DNA of 64,000 nt from positions 124,001 to 188,000 of the forward strand of contig JAHKLX010000003.1 of the NCBI GenBank assembly GCA_020854835.1, in the 5' to 3' direction. How positions within the stretch are numbered: the first letter of the stretch is position 1; each line of letters starts with the position of its first letter. The notes under the pieces are model-generated. The model was not told the DNA's origin, made no database searches, and saw nothing but the letters and a program-made list of their open reading frames with translations. Shown piece after piece: positions 8,253 through 16,684 of the stretch. The position numbers were made by a program, and so were the translations under genes. The stretch is from Microcaldota archaeon (GTDB taxonomy: Archaea; Micrarchaeota; Micrarchaeia; Anstonellales; JAGGVH01).

Positions 8253-8944
8253 TTGTTAAACACCCCTTGAGTAGGATATACTGCAATTCCCTCTTTAACA
8301 ATTTTCATTGGCACAAGACGGTGACTGTGTTTTGTTCCTCTCATTTTAACTATTTCAAGTGCTTTGTCTTTAACATCTCCTTTCCTAACAGTATGAACCG
8401 CAACAACCCCATCAACTAAATATTCTATATTGAATTTAGGAACTAAGCGATCTCCTTTTTGTGTTCCTTCAGATGTTAAAAGAACCGTACAACCCCATCC
8501 ACTTATAATGCTCATTAGTTTTAAAAAAATCTGCCTCCTAGCATAAGCATCTTTTTGTAAAAGCATCAGCGATGTTGCAGAATCAATTACAACTCTTTTA
8601 ATTTTGTGTTCTTTTATAAGATCCTTTAAATAGGGTGCATCTTCAATAAATTTTTCTATTTGCTGTGCAGGATAATGAACAAAAACAAACTTGTTTTTCT
8701 TCTCTAAATCTTCTAAATTCCAGCCGAATCTTTCTGTATGCACATAAACTCTTTCTTTTTTTTCTTCGAGAGAGATATAGATTCCGTTTTCTTTATATTT
8801 AGTTATACCATTATACAGAAAATTTAAAGCAAATATAGTTTTACCTGTTCCTGCACTGCCGACAATAATATTTGTACTGTTTTCATCGAATCCGCCTTCA
8901 ATTAATTCATCAAAACCAGGTATACCGGTAGGTATTCTTGTCAT
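8249..8944 (-). CDS. KaiC/RAD55-like RecA-superfamily ATPase
   Basis: 231 residues, a single KaiC-like domain. Walker A GSAGTGKT is at residues 29-36, and the Walker B strand is VVIDSATSL. The N-terminal RIPTGIPGFDELIEGGF is typical of KaiC/GvpD/ArlH-like proteins. I choose ATG 8944 because GAGGTG stands five bases before it; an earlier in-frame start at 8986 would overlap the upstream gene by 31 bases. It sits directly before four pilin-like genes, so a role like ArlH (FlaH), the regulatory ATPase of the archaellum motor, is plausible but inferred. Confidence 0.85.
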   Translation of the reverse strand: MTRIPTGIPGFDELIEGGFDENSTNIIVGSAGTGKTIFALNFLYNGITKYKENGIYISLEEKKERVYVHTERFGWNLEDLEKKNKFVFVHYPAQQIEKFIEDAPYLKDLIKEHKIKRVVIDSATSLMLLQKDAYARRQIFLKLMSIISGWGCTVLLTSEGTQKGDRLVPKFNIEYLVDGVVAVHTVRKGDVKDKALEIVKMRGTKHSHRLVPMKIVKEGIAVYPTQGVFNK

Positions 8945-8955
8945 ATTTTTCACCT

Positions 8956-9342
8956 CTATTCCAATACATTGAGAATTTCTTTGCACGATATTTTCACTCT
9001 TTCAATAAAAGAATCCATTTCATCGTCATTCATCGAATCAATAAACAAAACTAATGTATGAGAAGCGTCCACAGGATAAAATATGTAATCGTGCTTATCC
9101 CCTTTAATAAAAACATATGTTTTTTCAGATGTGGCTTTAGAATCATTAGTCAACTCAGAATGGATGTATTTGCTAATGTTGTTTATGGACGCAATTGGTT
9201 GGACAGATTGCTGTGTGATTAGAACATCTTTTGATTTGAAAATATAAGGAATACCATCATCTCTGATTAAGCATACGGCAAGAACTTTTTCAAGCATTAT
9301 GCCAGATACGATTCCATCTAGTAATTCACGTGTTTCAACCAT
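8956..9342 (-). CDS. Roadblock/LC7-like domain protein
   Basis: 128 residues with the roadblock/LC7 pattern: N-terminal helix (ETRELLDGIVSGIM), strand VLAVCLIRDDG, central helix, then strands ending HTLVLFID and a C-terminal helix. Prokaryotic roadblock proteins are small dimeric regulators of NTPases. Here it lies between two KaiC-like genes (8-bp gap upstream, 11-bp gap downstream) and preceded by GGTGG. The assignment is by fold pattern rather than a strict motif. Its probable partner is the adjacent ATPase. Confidence 0.6.
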   Translation of the reverse strand: MVETRELLDGIVSGIMLEKVLAVCLIRDDGIPYIFKSKDVLITQQSVQPIASINNISKYIHSELTNDSKATSEKTYVFIKGDKHDYIFYPVDASHTLVLFIDSMNDDEMDSFIERVKISCKEILNVLE

Positions 9343-9350
9343 AAAACCAC

Positions 9351-10112
9351 CTAAGGTATTGTTAAACCATTATTGTTAAATTCAGCAGGAAGAGATACTG
9401 GATGGCCCGCCCATGAAGCATTTATGTGCCAAATTTTATTTTTTTCTAATTTTATCAACGCATCTGTTAGATGTTGAAGTGTTGACATTGTTTTTCCATC
9501 ATGCATTTTATCCTCTAGAGTATAAATAATTGTTGCGTTTAAACTTTTTAATCTCGCACCTGTGATTTGTAAAAATTTGAAAACAGTGTCATTGTTGTTA
9601 TACAATAAAAGAGTGGATACTGAATTGAATATAACACGGACTTTTTTGCCGGGTGAAGCTATTTGTTCCATTACTTTAGATAACGCGATAGATATATCAT
9701 TTAATGCATTTGGACCAGGAATTTGGGTGGTTCCATATGCTTCATCATCTTTAATTTCTTTTCCCAATGTCCATGAATAACAATCAATTATGTGTAACTG
9801 TCCTTTTTTATGTGCTTCTTTTAATTTCCATTTGAATTTATCGGAATATTTAAATATTTGATCAGGACTTTTATCGGTTGTGATATATATCACATTTTCA
9901 CCATTTTCTATACCTGCATTAGCAAACTGAATTAAAAATATATCTCTTTCGTTTGATGAAGGAGATACAAATAAAATGTTGCTCCTATCTGGGAGTCCAC
10001 CGTATAAGGCTATATCTAACCTTTTATTGCCCATAGATGCAGATGAACCACTTATATCACCATATAGGCCTATTATTTTACTTTTTGAGGGAACACCTAG
10101 TGGAATTGGCAT
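9351..10112 (-). CDS. Degenerate KaiC-like protein lacking Walker A
   Basis: 253 residues. The strand order matches KaiC-like proteins (NILFVSPSS, NVIYITTD, HIIDCYSW, VRVIFNSVSTLLLY, ATIIYTLED), but where the P-loop GxxGxGKT should be the sequence is SPSSNERD, and the Walker B acidic position is Asn (IFNSVS). It should therefore not hydrolyse ATP and is probably a structural or regulatory partner of the active KaiC-like ATPase two genes downstream. It is the first gene of the pilin operon, with a TATA-like box about 25 bp upstream suggesting a leaderless start. Confidence 0.7.
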   Translation of the reverse strand: MPIPLGVPSKSKIIGLYGDISGSSASMGNKRLDIALYGGLPDRSNILFVSPSSNERDIFLIQFANAGIENGENVIYITTDKSPDQIFKYSDKFKWKLKEAHKKGQLHIIDCYSWTLGKEIKDDEAYGTTQIPGPNALNDISIALSKVMEQIASPGKKVRVIFNSVSTLLLYNNNDTVFKFLQITGARLKSLNATIIYTLEDKMHDGKTMSTLQHLTDALIKLEKNKIWHINASWAGHPVSLPAEFNNNGLTIP

Positions 10113-10132
10113 AGTTGAATAAAAGAGGGCTA

Positions 10133-10142
10133 CTTTTATAAG
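10133..10142. promoter_or_regulatory. Shared TATA box of the divergent KaiC-like genes
   Basis: CTTTTATAAG in the 61-bp divergent gap reads as TATAAAAG on the minus strand about 25 bp before the leftward ATG, and as TTTATAAGG on the plus strand about 35 bp before the rightward ATG. The rightward message would then carry a short leader containing GGTGGT (10165-10170). Confidence 0.45.
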
Positions 10143-10173
10143 GTTTTTGATACCAGTATAATAAGGTGGTCAT

Positions 10174-10896
10174 ATGAATTTAAATTCTGGTATAAAAGGT
10201 TTTGATAAAGTGTTGGGAGGAGGATTTCCTAAAAATTCGATTGTTTTAGTTATTGGAGGGCCAGGCGCTGGAAAATCTATTTTTGCAGAACATTATGTTT
10301 ATGAAGGTTTGAAAAAAGGTAAAAAAGCTGTCTTTTTGACATTTGAATTAAATAAAAAAATATTATTGGAACAGGGGAAAATGTTTGGTATTGACTTACA
10401 GGAACATATAAATAAAGGAACTTTAATTTTGAAGGAATACGATATGACAAAAACAAACATAGTTGATATATTTAAAGATCTTAAAACCACTATCGAAACC
10501 AATAATCCTGAAAGAGTTGTCATAGACTCTCTCTCAATATTGAGCATGTATGCAGAAATAACTGCAGGTGTTGAAGTTTTGAGATCCTTGGATTTGGCAC
10601 CGAGAGATATTCACTTATCTTCAGAGGTACTTAAAAGGGGTGCGGTTGTTGGTTTGATAAACATGCTTAGGAAATATGAAATCAATGCTTTGTTAATAGC
10701 AGAAATGGCCGAAGGGCATCATTATTTAACACGAGATTCTTTTTCAGAATTCTTGTGCGATGGTGTGGTTAAGTTAAGTGTGCTGGAAACCAGTGGCAAA
10801 AGATATATAACGGTTGTTAAAATGAGAAATGCAAAACATGATTTGATCCCCCATAAACTTGAATTAACTCAAAAAGGAATGGTGGTTAAAGAATAA
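10174..10896 (+). CDS. KaiC/RAD55-like RecA-superfamily ATPase
   Basis: 240 residues, one KaiC-like domain with intact Walker A GGPGAGKS (28-35), sensor strand AVFLTFE and Walker B RVVIDSLSIL. The N-terminus NSGIKGFDKVLGGGFP is characteristic of the family. The C-terminal strand TVVKMRNAKHDLIPHKLEL matches the KMR..H motif of RadA-related KaiC-like proteins. It starts after GGTGGT and is transcribed divergently from the pilin/KaiC operon, so it may regulate or assist it. The sequence does not reveal a substrate. Confidence 0.85.
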   Translation: MNLNSGIKGFDKVLGGGFPKNSIVLVIGGPGAGKSIFAEHYVYEGLKKGKKAVFLTFELNKKILLEQGKMFGIDLQEHINKGTLILKEYDMTKTNIVDIFKDLKTTIETNNPERVVIDSLSILSMYAEITAGVEVLRSLDLAPRDIHLSSEVLKRGAVVGLINMLRKYEINALLIAEMAEGHHYLTRDSFSEFLCDGVVKLSVLETSGKRYITVVKMRNAKHDLIPHKLELTQKGMVVKE

Positions 10897-11989
10897 ATCT
10901 GAGAAAAGTCGGACCAATTATAACATTCATTAAATTTGTTTTCTTGGAGTTTAAAGTGTTTGAAAGCAACCCCAGACTAGTTGCACAGATTAAAATAATT
11001 AAACCGATCCATTCATGAAAAATAAATGTTAAAAAAAACAGATAAGCAATCAATATAGAACTTATGAGCTGAATTTTGTTTCTTTTTATTTGAATTTTTG
11101 TTATTTTGTTTAGGATAATATAAAGTATAAATGCACCTACAATAACTCCGAATAATAAAAAAAGCCAGCCAAATTCTGGTATTTCTATAAAATTATAGGC
11201 ACCGATTCTTGGTTTTCCCAAATCAGTTTTCATAGAAAGTGCAAAAAAGTGTTTTGAAACGAGTATTGCTGTACTCAAAACAAGAAATGCCTCAGAAGAT
11301 TGAATGAAGGGTGTCGCAACAACCGCAAGTTGAGCCGGGGAGGATACAGCAGGAAGAACTGCAGCAAAAATTCCTAAAACTATACCGATTAAAACAAAGA
11401 CGATAGGGAATTGTGTTTTTTGTTTGATTTGTCTGGGAAATGTTGTTTCTTTATTGAAAGATGCTAGCAAAAAAGGAATTGCAAATAAACCTGCAAAGGT
11501 GGGTAGTAAAACATCTTCGGTAGGGAGATTGAATAAAATAAATCCAAAAACTGATGATAAAATTATTACTACTCTATCTCCCCAAGATCCCGTAAAGATA
11601 TTATACCCTATAAAAAAAGCCAGTATGAAAGGAATGATACTTTGTATAAGAAAATATGAATCGACAACCATAGTTGGAAAAATGTTTATTAAAAGACTGG
11701 ATAATAGTGCAGACAAAATAGAGGATAAGATAATTAAAAATATTCCTTTTCTGAGTCCTCCTTCTGCCATAAATCTTTGAATTGGGAAAAAAGAGCCGAT
11801 TGTGTCTGCATCAGGAACGCCGATAAAAATTGAAGGGAGTATCCCCACAACAGAAAATAAGCCAATTCCTATTAATGTTGATTCAGATGTTAGAACGCTC
11901 GAAAATAAAAAAACAAAAGTATTTATGTGGACTCCGGGAAGAAATGCTGTTACCATACCAAACAAAATTCCAATTATTACATCTATCAA
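10886..11989 (-). CDS. TctA-like (archaeal DUF112-type) integral membrane permease
   Basis: 367 residues with about 9-10 hydrophobic helices. The N-terminus GMVTAFLPGVHINT matches the G..tGl.PG.h.N signature of the archaeal branch of the tripartite tricarboxylate transporter TctA family, and the loop GVPDADTIGSFFP and the second repeat GIFAAVLPAVSSPAQ support an internal duplication. TctA proteins transport small organic acids, but archaeal members usually lack the TctB/TctC partners, and none are seen here. It overlaps the 3' end of the convergent KaiC-like gene by 11 bases. Confidence 0.75.
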   Translation of the reverse strand: MIDVIIGILFGMVTAFLPGVHINTFVFLFSSVLTSESTLIGIGLFSVVGILPSIFIGVPDADTIGSFFPIQRFMAEGGLRKGIFLIILSSILSALLSSLLINIFPTMVVDSYFLIQSIIPFILAFFIGYNIFTGSWGDRVVIILSSVFGFILFNLPTEDVLLPTFAGLFAIPFLLASFNKETTFPRQIKQKTQFPIVFVLIGIVLGIFAAVLPAVSSPAQLAVVATPFIQSSEAFLVLSTAILVSKHFFALSMKTDLGKPRIGAYNFIEIPEFGWLFLLFGVIVGAFILYIILNKITKIQIKRNKIQLISSILIAYLFFLTFIFHEWIGLIILICATSLGLLSNTLNSKKTNLMNVIIGPTFLRFIL

Positions 11990-11999
11990 AAAAACAACC

Positions 12000-12287
12000 T
12001 CAACATCTTTTTACATTTTGATATTCTCTCCCGCACAAGACAACATGCTCGCCGGGAAAGAAAAACTCTTTTGTGACATAAGTTTTACAGCAATCATTGC
12101 AAACTTTTATAGAATAACCTTCTTGAGTTTTGAAAACAGAGTATACCCCTCCTGAAATTCTAAAATTTTTTTCTGGAGAACAGATAGAGGATACTGTGTA
12201 TTCTTCTGAAAGAAAAACTAATATTGAAAATGACAATAGAAAGATAATTGCATAAAATACAAGTTTTTTGGTTTTTGTTTTTTCCAC
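12000..12287 (-). CDS. Small membrane-anchored Cys-rich protein
   Basis: 95 residues: a basic N-terminus (KTKTKK), one TM helix at about 9-26, then an extracytoplasmic domain of about 65 residues with six Cys, including a CNDCC cluster. The strand-rich pattern (FRISGGVYSVF, YSIKVC, HVVLCG) could be a small beta barrel. It lies 10 bp upstream of the TctA-like permease on the same strand, so it may be an accessory subunit. No family recognised. Confidence 0.6.
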   Translation of the reverse strand: MEKTKTKKLVFYAIIFLLSFSILVFLSEEYTVSSICSPEKNFRISGGVYSVFKTQEGYSIKVCNDCCKTYVTKEFFFPGEHVVLCGREYQNVKRC

Positions 12288-12309
12288 AAAAATATTTCGA
12301 AAAGCAACA

Positions 12310-12318
12310 ATTATAAAT
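12310..12318 (+). promoter_or_regulatory. TATA box of debranching enzyme gene
   Basis: The sequence ATTATAAAT ends about 20 bp before the ATG at 12339. With no Shine-Dalgarno site in between, this supports a leaderless transcript and the choice of ATG 12339 over the upstream TTG at 12321. Confidence 0.45.
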
Positions 12319-12338
12319 GATTGTTTGGTTTTTTAATT

Positions 12339-13922
12339 ATGGCTTCCCCGATATTGTTTGAACAAAATGACGATAGAGAATTTATTATTGGAAGCACCTT
12401 AAAATTTTTTAATACGCTGTCTTTGACCCCAACAAGAAAATATCACGGCCTTAGAAATGATTATGATTTGATTTTAACAACTTTGGACGACGCGGTTATA
12501 ACAGAAAAAAAAGAATATTGTTTGAGTACTTGGTTTCATGATGATTACACATCTAAAAAACTTCCTTTTTTCGAAGGAAAGTTAGGAAAAAATTGGATTG
12601 AACATAATTTTAGTATAGACGATAAAAAAGTCGTAAGAAAAATAGAAATATCGAATAATGGTTTTGAAGTTGTGTATAAAATACCTGAAGATATGGTTTT
12701 GAAAATTAAACCTTTTTTTGTGTATAGAAACATTAATCATATCCAAAAAGATGGTTTGCATATCCCCCCTTATCTGAAGATTTCACAAACCAAATATAAC
12801 AAAACAATCAAAACAGTTAGGGTCATAAGATATCCACGAGAAAACTTTAGGGGATATGATGATACAGAATTGATGACCTCTTTTAACGAATTTTATTTTG
12901 AAAAGAAAGCAATTTTTGAGATGAATTTTGAAAATAAATCTGAAGATAAATGGTATAGTAAATATATCCTAAGGGACAGTTTGTTAGCAGGACTACCATG
13001 GTTTGATGATTATGTTAGAGATGTCATGGTTGTTTTTGATTTATTAGATGCGAAAATGCAAAAAAAATACATTGAAAAAATACGAAAACAGATTGTGGGA
13101 GGTAGAGTCCCAAATATCCACAAAACAAGTTACAACACAGTTGACGCAGGTCTTTTATATGTGAATAATCTTTTGGATGTGGAAAAGGAAGAAGGATTAC
13201 ATACTGCAAAAAAAGTTTTAGATTCGTATGTCTGTGGAAACGAAGATTACAAAATGGATGGGGATTTTTTGATAAAAACTTTGAAACCGAGATTGACATG
13301 GATGGACACTTTAGATAGACGTGGAAAACCTATAGAGATAAACGCATATTGGCAAAGTGCGATTAAAAAATACAATGAATTGTCTGATGATAAATTTCCT
13401 TTTGAAAAAAATATTGAACACTCAATTGAAAAGTTTTTTGAAAACGGGAAGATTTGTGATATTTTAGAACCTGAAAACAAAGAGGATTTGGAGAACAATG
13501 AAAAAAGACCTAATTTTGTTATTGCCCTAGAATACTTGAATCCTCCTACAAATGTGAAAAAAAGAATTTTGGGACATATGGAAAAATTCTATACTCCTAG
13601 AGGATTGTATTCTTTATTGCCAAACAGTTTTGGTTACCAGGAGGAGTATATAGGAAATCAGGAAAAAAGAGATTTTTCATATCATAGAGGGATTATTTGG
13701 CCATGGTTAATGATTCCTTACATAAAAGTTTTGAAAAAATTTGATGAGAACAAAACTGATAGATTGGATGAAATTTTGGGCGAATTAGAAATTATGAAAA
13801 ATGAGAGATGTGTTGGACACATTTCAGAACTTGTTGAACCAAAAACAATGCAACAATGTGGCTGCCCTGCACAGTTATGGTCTGATGCAATATTAGAATA
13901 TTTGAAAAAATTGAAAAACTAG
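12339..13922 (+). CDS. Glycogen debranching enzyme (amylo-alpha-1,6-glucosidase family)
   Basis: 527 residues. The N-terminal GDE_N domain shows TPTRKYHGL; the C-terminal (alpha/alpha)6 barrel shows AGLPWFDDYVRD, TWMDT, then RGKPIEINAYW and FSYHRGIIWPW. These are conserved blocks of archaeal/bacterial GDE-type glucosidases (GH133-like) that cleave alpha-1,6 branches of glycogen. Members usually have 600-650 residues, so this form is compact, with the shortening mostly in the N-terminal domain. The ATG at 12339 is chosen because it fits a leaderless promoter. No glycogen synthase or phosphorylase is in the window. Confidence 0.88.
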   Translation: MASPILFEQNDDREFIIGSTLKFFNTLSLTPTRKYHGLRNDYDLILTTLDDAVITEKKEYCLSTWFHDDYTSKKLPFFEGKLGKNWIEHNFSIDDKKVVRKIEISNNGFEVVYKIPEDMVLKIKPFFVYRNINHIQKDGLHIPPYLKISQTKYNKTIKTVRVIRYPRENFRGYDDTELMTSFNEFYFEKKAIFEMNFENKSEDKWYSKYILRDSLLAGLPWFDDYVRDVMVVFDLLDAKMQKKYIEKIRKQIVGGRVPNIHKTSYNTVDAGLLYVNNLLDVEKEEGLHTAKKVLDSYVCGNEDYKMDGDFLIKTLKPRLTWMDTLDRRGKPIEINAYWQSAIKKYNELSDDKFPFEKNIEHSIEKFFENGKICDILEPENKEDLENNEKRPNFVIALEYLNPPTNVKKRILGHMEKFYTPRGLYSLLPNSFGYQEEYIGNQEKRDFSYHRGIIWPWLMIPYIKVLKKFDENKTDRLDEILGELEIMKNERCVGHISELVEPKTMQQCGCPAQLWSDAILEYLKKLKN

Positions 13923-14011
13923 GAAATATACCTGTTTTATCCCTTATTTTAGATAAAAAAAATTAAAAAAGTTATAAATAAAGATTTTGCTAATATATTT
14001 AGGTGACCATG

Positions 14012-14503
14012 ATGCATGCAAAAATAGAAAACAAACAAATCCCCCCAACAAAAAGAGAAAATATCAAGAGATTTGTCATACAAAGACAAAACGATATAAG
14101 CTTTAATTTTGGAGTTTTCCACAGAAATGTTGCAAACTTTAAAAGATTAATTAAAGAGGGATATCATCCATTCGAAGTGTTCCAAGCTGTGGAAAGTGCA
14201 TTTACGAATAAAAGAAATGGGACAGTTAAAGCGATTTTAATTTGTAAAAATGCTTTGGGGGTTAATGAAACACTTGATCTTTTAGATAATTTCCAAAGAA
14301 AACCTGAAATAGCTCTGGCACAGGCATTTAGAAAAAATACTTCATTTTATGGAACTGCAAAAATATTTGCCTCCCAAAATAAGTTGTCCGAATCGGTTAA
14401 GGAAATGTTTGATACTGCAGAAGTATACTTGTGGATAAGTATAGTAGACAATCCCTCATTAATGAAATCAGAGCAATTTGAGATGGTTTGTCAATCTGTT
14501 TAA
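14012..14503 (+). CDS. Hypothetical protein
   Basis: 163 residues from ATG 14012 (AGGTGA five bases upstream; ATG 14009 and GTG 14003 are alternatives in the same frame). It is predominantly helical, basic near the N-terminus ([13 protein letters not shown]), without membrane segments or Cys/His clusters. A TATA-like box (TTATAAATA, 13972-13980) lies upstream. The end overlaps the convergent Pth2 gene by 36 bases. I recognise no family. Confidence 0.7.
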   Translation: MHAKIENKQIPPTKRENIKRFVIQRQNDISFNFGVFHRNVANFKRLIKEGYHPFEVFQAVESAFTNKRNGTVKAILICKNALGVNETLDLLDNFQRKPEIALAQAFRKNTSFYGTAKIFASQNKLSESVKEMFDTAEVYLWISIVDNPSLMKSEQFEMVCQSV

Positions 14504-14812
14504 AACATCATCATACCAGGGTCCTATTCCAATACACGTTGCGGTTCCTGGAGCCACTTGAGTATGGCCTGCATCGCGTATTACTGCACAAGGTACTTCT
14601 TTTGAAACATCCTTGAAAACATTAAATAACTCTTTTTCAGAATTAACTTTGAGGACAACTTTTTTCTGGCCTTCTTCAAGCCAAGTTTTAACGACTTGGG
14701 GAGCAATTTTTTTGGTTTTGATCATTGCTTCTATTGCAGCATGACTAGATTGGGCTGCAATTTTACCCTTCTGCATTTTAAGATCATTTCTTACAATAAT
14801 AACTTGGCGCAT
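14468..14812 (-). CDS. pth2: Peptidyl-tRNA hydrolase, Pth2 type
   Basis: 114 residues, the full length of archaeal/eukaryotic Pth2. Conserved blocks are present: [22 protein letters not shown] near the N-terminus as one run of the family signature, [21 protein letters not shown] and the terminal CIGIGP. The enzyme frees tRNA from peptidyl-tRNAs that drop off the ribosome. It is monocistronic, and its 3' end overlaps the convergent hypothetical gene by 36 bases. Confidence 0.95.
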   Translation of the reverse strand: MRQVIIVRNDLKMQKGKIAAQSSHAAIEAMIKTKKIAPQVVKTWLEEGQKKVVLKVNSEKELFNVFKDVSKEVPCAVIRDAGHTQVAPGTATCIGIGPWYDDVLNRLTNHLKLL

Positions 14813-14854
14813 AATAATTAAAGGAAATGTTGAGAATATAAACCTAACTGAAAA

Positions 14855-15235
14855 TTAACATTTTCCTTCATAGCATCCTTTTTCAATCGCACGTATGCCA
14901 TCTTGCCATGACTGTTCTTCTACTATTTTTTGACAGTCTTCGCCACCACATGTTGCTTCCAGCTCTTCTAAACTAAATTTTTTACATCTTTTAGAACCAT
15001 TTGAAGGAAAGTTAGCAGCATCATTCATTATCTCTTCAGTTGTTGGAGGAGAATGTAATAAAATCGAACGCGCTTCTTTACCCATATTAACTAATGCTAC
15101 TAATTTTTCAACTGGTAATTCAAGATCATGTTTTGAACTGAATTCATTTTGATCTATTCCAGAATTTTCCTTTTGAGTATGAGAAGAACTGGAATCGGGT
15201 GATAGGTATACGTGTACTTTCGTTCTGGGTGTCAT
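14855..15235 (-). CDS. Hypothetical soluble protein with Cys-containing C-terminus
   Basis: 126 residues, no TM or signal peptide. The N-terminal third is Ser/Asn/Glu-rich and probably disordered; the C-terminal half is helical with four Cys (KRCKK, TCGGEDC, GCYEGKC) that might bind a metal or form disulfides. No known family recognised. The start is followed upstream by a TTAATATATGG stretch that could be a promoter. Confidence 0.55.
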   Translation of the reverse strand: MTPRTKVHVYLSPDSSSSHTQKENSGIDQNEFSSKHDLELPVEKLVALVNMGKEARSILLHSPPTTEEIMNDAANFPSNGSKRCKKFSLEELEATCGGEDCQKIVEEQSWQDGIRAIEKGCYEGKC

Positions 15236-15383
15236 AAACAGTTAATATATGGAAATGTTTAAAATCATTTCTAGAATTCGGAAATGCTTATTTGGTGAAA
15301 TGGAACATTGTTAAAAATAACGGTAATTGATCCTATGCCAACCTTTTAAAATTTATCTCGTGCATATAAAGGAAGGTGATTTG

Positions 15384-15956
15384 ATGATTGAAATTGTTAT
15401 AATTGGGGGAGTTTGTATTGTTGTAGGGGGCGGATTGGCTGTTGTTGGTGCTGCGGTTTATATGTACAACACTATTGTTGTTCTTAGAGAAAGATGTGAA
15501 AATGCATGGGCACAGATTGATGTTCAATTGAAAAGAAGATTTGATTTGATACCCAATCTTGTTGAAACTGTTAAGGGATATGCAAAGCATGAAAAAACAA
15601 CATTTGAAAATGTTACCAAAGCAAGAACCTCTTTTATGAATGCTAAAGGTCCAAAAGAAATGGCTGAAGCAGAAAATATGTTATCTGGTGCTTTGAAATC
15701 TTTATTTGCTGTGGCAGAAAATTATCCAAATCTAAAAGCAAACGAAGGCTTTGTCAAGATGCAAGAGCAATTAGAAGAAACAGAAAACAAGATTTCTTAT
15801 GCAAGACAATTTTACAATGATATCACAACACAATACAATATTTTAATTCAAAAAATACCTTATGTTCTTATTGCCCCCTTAGTAGGTGCAAAACAAAGAG
15901 AACTTTTTGAGATAAAAAGCCAAGAAAAAGAAAATGTGCAAGTCAAATTCTAATTT
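15384..15956 (+). CDS. lemA: LemA family protein
   Basis: About 190 residues. A short N-terminal TM ([22 protein letters not shown]) is followed by the LemA signature [30 protein letters not shown] and a four-helix bundle ending with [10 protein letters not shown]. The ATG at 15384 is preceded by GGAAGGTGAT, a strong Shine-Dalgarno site, and by TTTTAAAATTTA as a likely TATA element. LemA proteins are membrane-anchored with unknown biochemistry and often occur with DUF2207/TPM proteins; a DUF2207 protein is encoded 9 kb away. The stop (TAA at about 15951-15953) lies at the end of the convergent neighbour, and a poly-T run follows. Confidence 0.9.
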
Positions 15957-16675
15957 TTTCTTTTTTTGATTTGTGTGAAAGTTGCTTGTTTTTCTGCTAC
16001 TTCAAAAATATATTCAACGGGATTTTCCAATGAGTTTTCACTTATTGGAAATCTCAACATGCAATCAACGATTTCAGAGGGATTGTAAACGCCAAGCATT
16101 TCTTTGAAAAAATTATCTATAAGTTCGGATGTGAAGTGAGAATTTGAAGGCGTTTGAGAAAATATGTACTCATTCACAAAAAAACTTGACACCAATCCCA
16201 AAACTGCACTGGTATTGGGAGAAATGAAATGTAAAAAATCGCCTTCGATATATGGGGGGTGGAGAGCATAATCTCGGATATAGATACTATCTAAAATCAT
16301 GCATTTTACACATGCGGAAGTAAATAAAATTCTATCTAATTCTACAGAGTTGCAAATTGTGTGTGTTATTCTTTTAATTTTTTTATCATACTCGGGAGAG
16401 GGCTTTCCCCAACCAACTTTAACATTGAAACCATATGCAGAGTTATTGCATTTTTCTGCAATAATAGAGTAGGGATCAACTTGCAAACGTATTTTTGGAA
16501 TGAAAATTCCTTTTGAATTCAATTTGCTTAAAAGAGCATAACGATCCCAAAAAAGAGTTTCAACATGTTTTTCTGCATCAACAACCATGGAAGAAATTTT
16601 AGGCGATATGCTATCAGTTTCACTGAAGAGGAGTGTATTTTTTGTTTGTGCATATTTGCGTGTTTGGTTTCTCAT
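15950..16675 (-). CDS. Hypothetical protein, last gene of HAD-methyltransferase-HD operon
   Basis: 241 residues from ATG 16675 (GTGAT just upstream; a GTG at 16684 is also possible). It is mixed alpha/beta with no membrane segment. It has a CVKC pair near the middle and a conserved-looking [15 protein letters not shown] segment. I recognise no family. It follows the HD-domain gene with the stop directly abutting, so it belongs to the same transcript. Confidence 0.7.
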   Translation of the reverse strand: MRNQTRKYAQTKNTLLFSETDSISPKISSMVVDAEKHVETLFWDRYALLSKLNSKGIFIPKIRLQVDPYSIIAEKCNNSAYGFNVKVGWGKPSPEYDKKIKRITHTICNSVELDRILFTSACVKCMILDSIYIRDYALHPPYIEGDFLHFISPNTSAVLGLVSSFFVNEYIFSQTPSNSHFTSELIDNFFKEMLGVYNPSEIVDCMLRFPISENSLENPVEYIFEVAEKQATFTQIKKRKN

Positions 16676-16684
16676 TAAAATCAC

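Noticed and set aside
11424-12155. Plus-strand ORFs across the TctA-like and small Cys-rich genes
   Set aside because: Antisense frames of well-supported minus-strand membrane-protein genes; composition typical of shadow ORFs.
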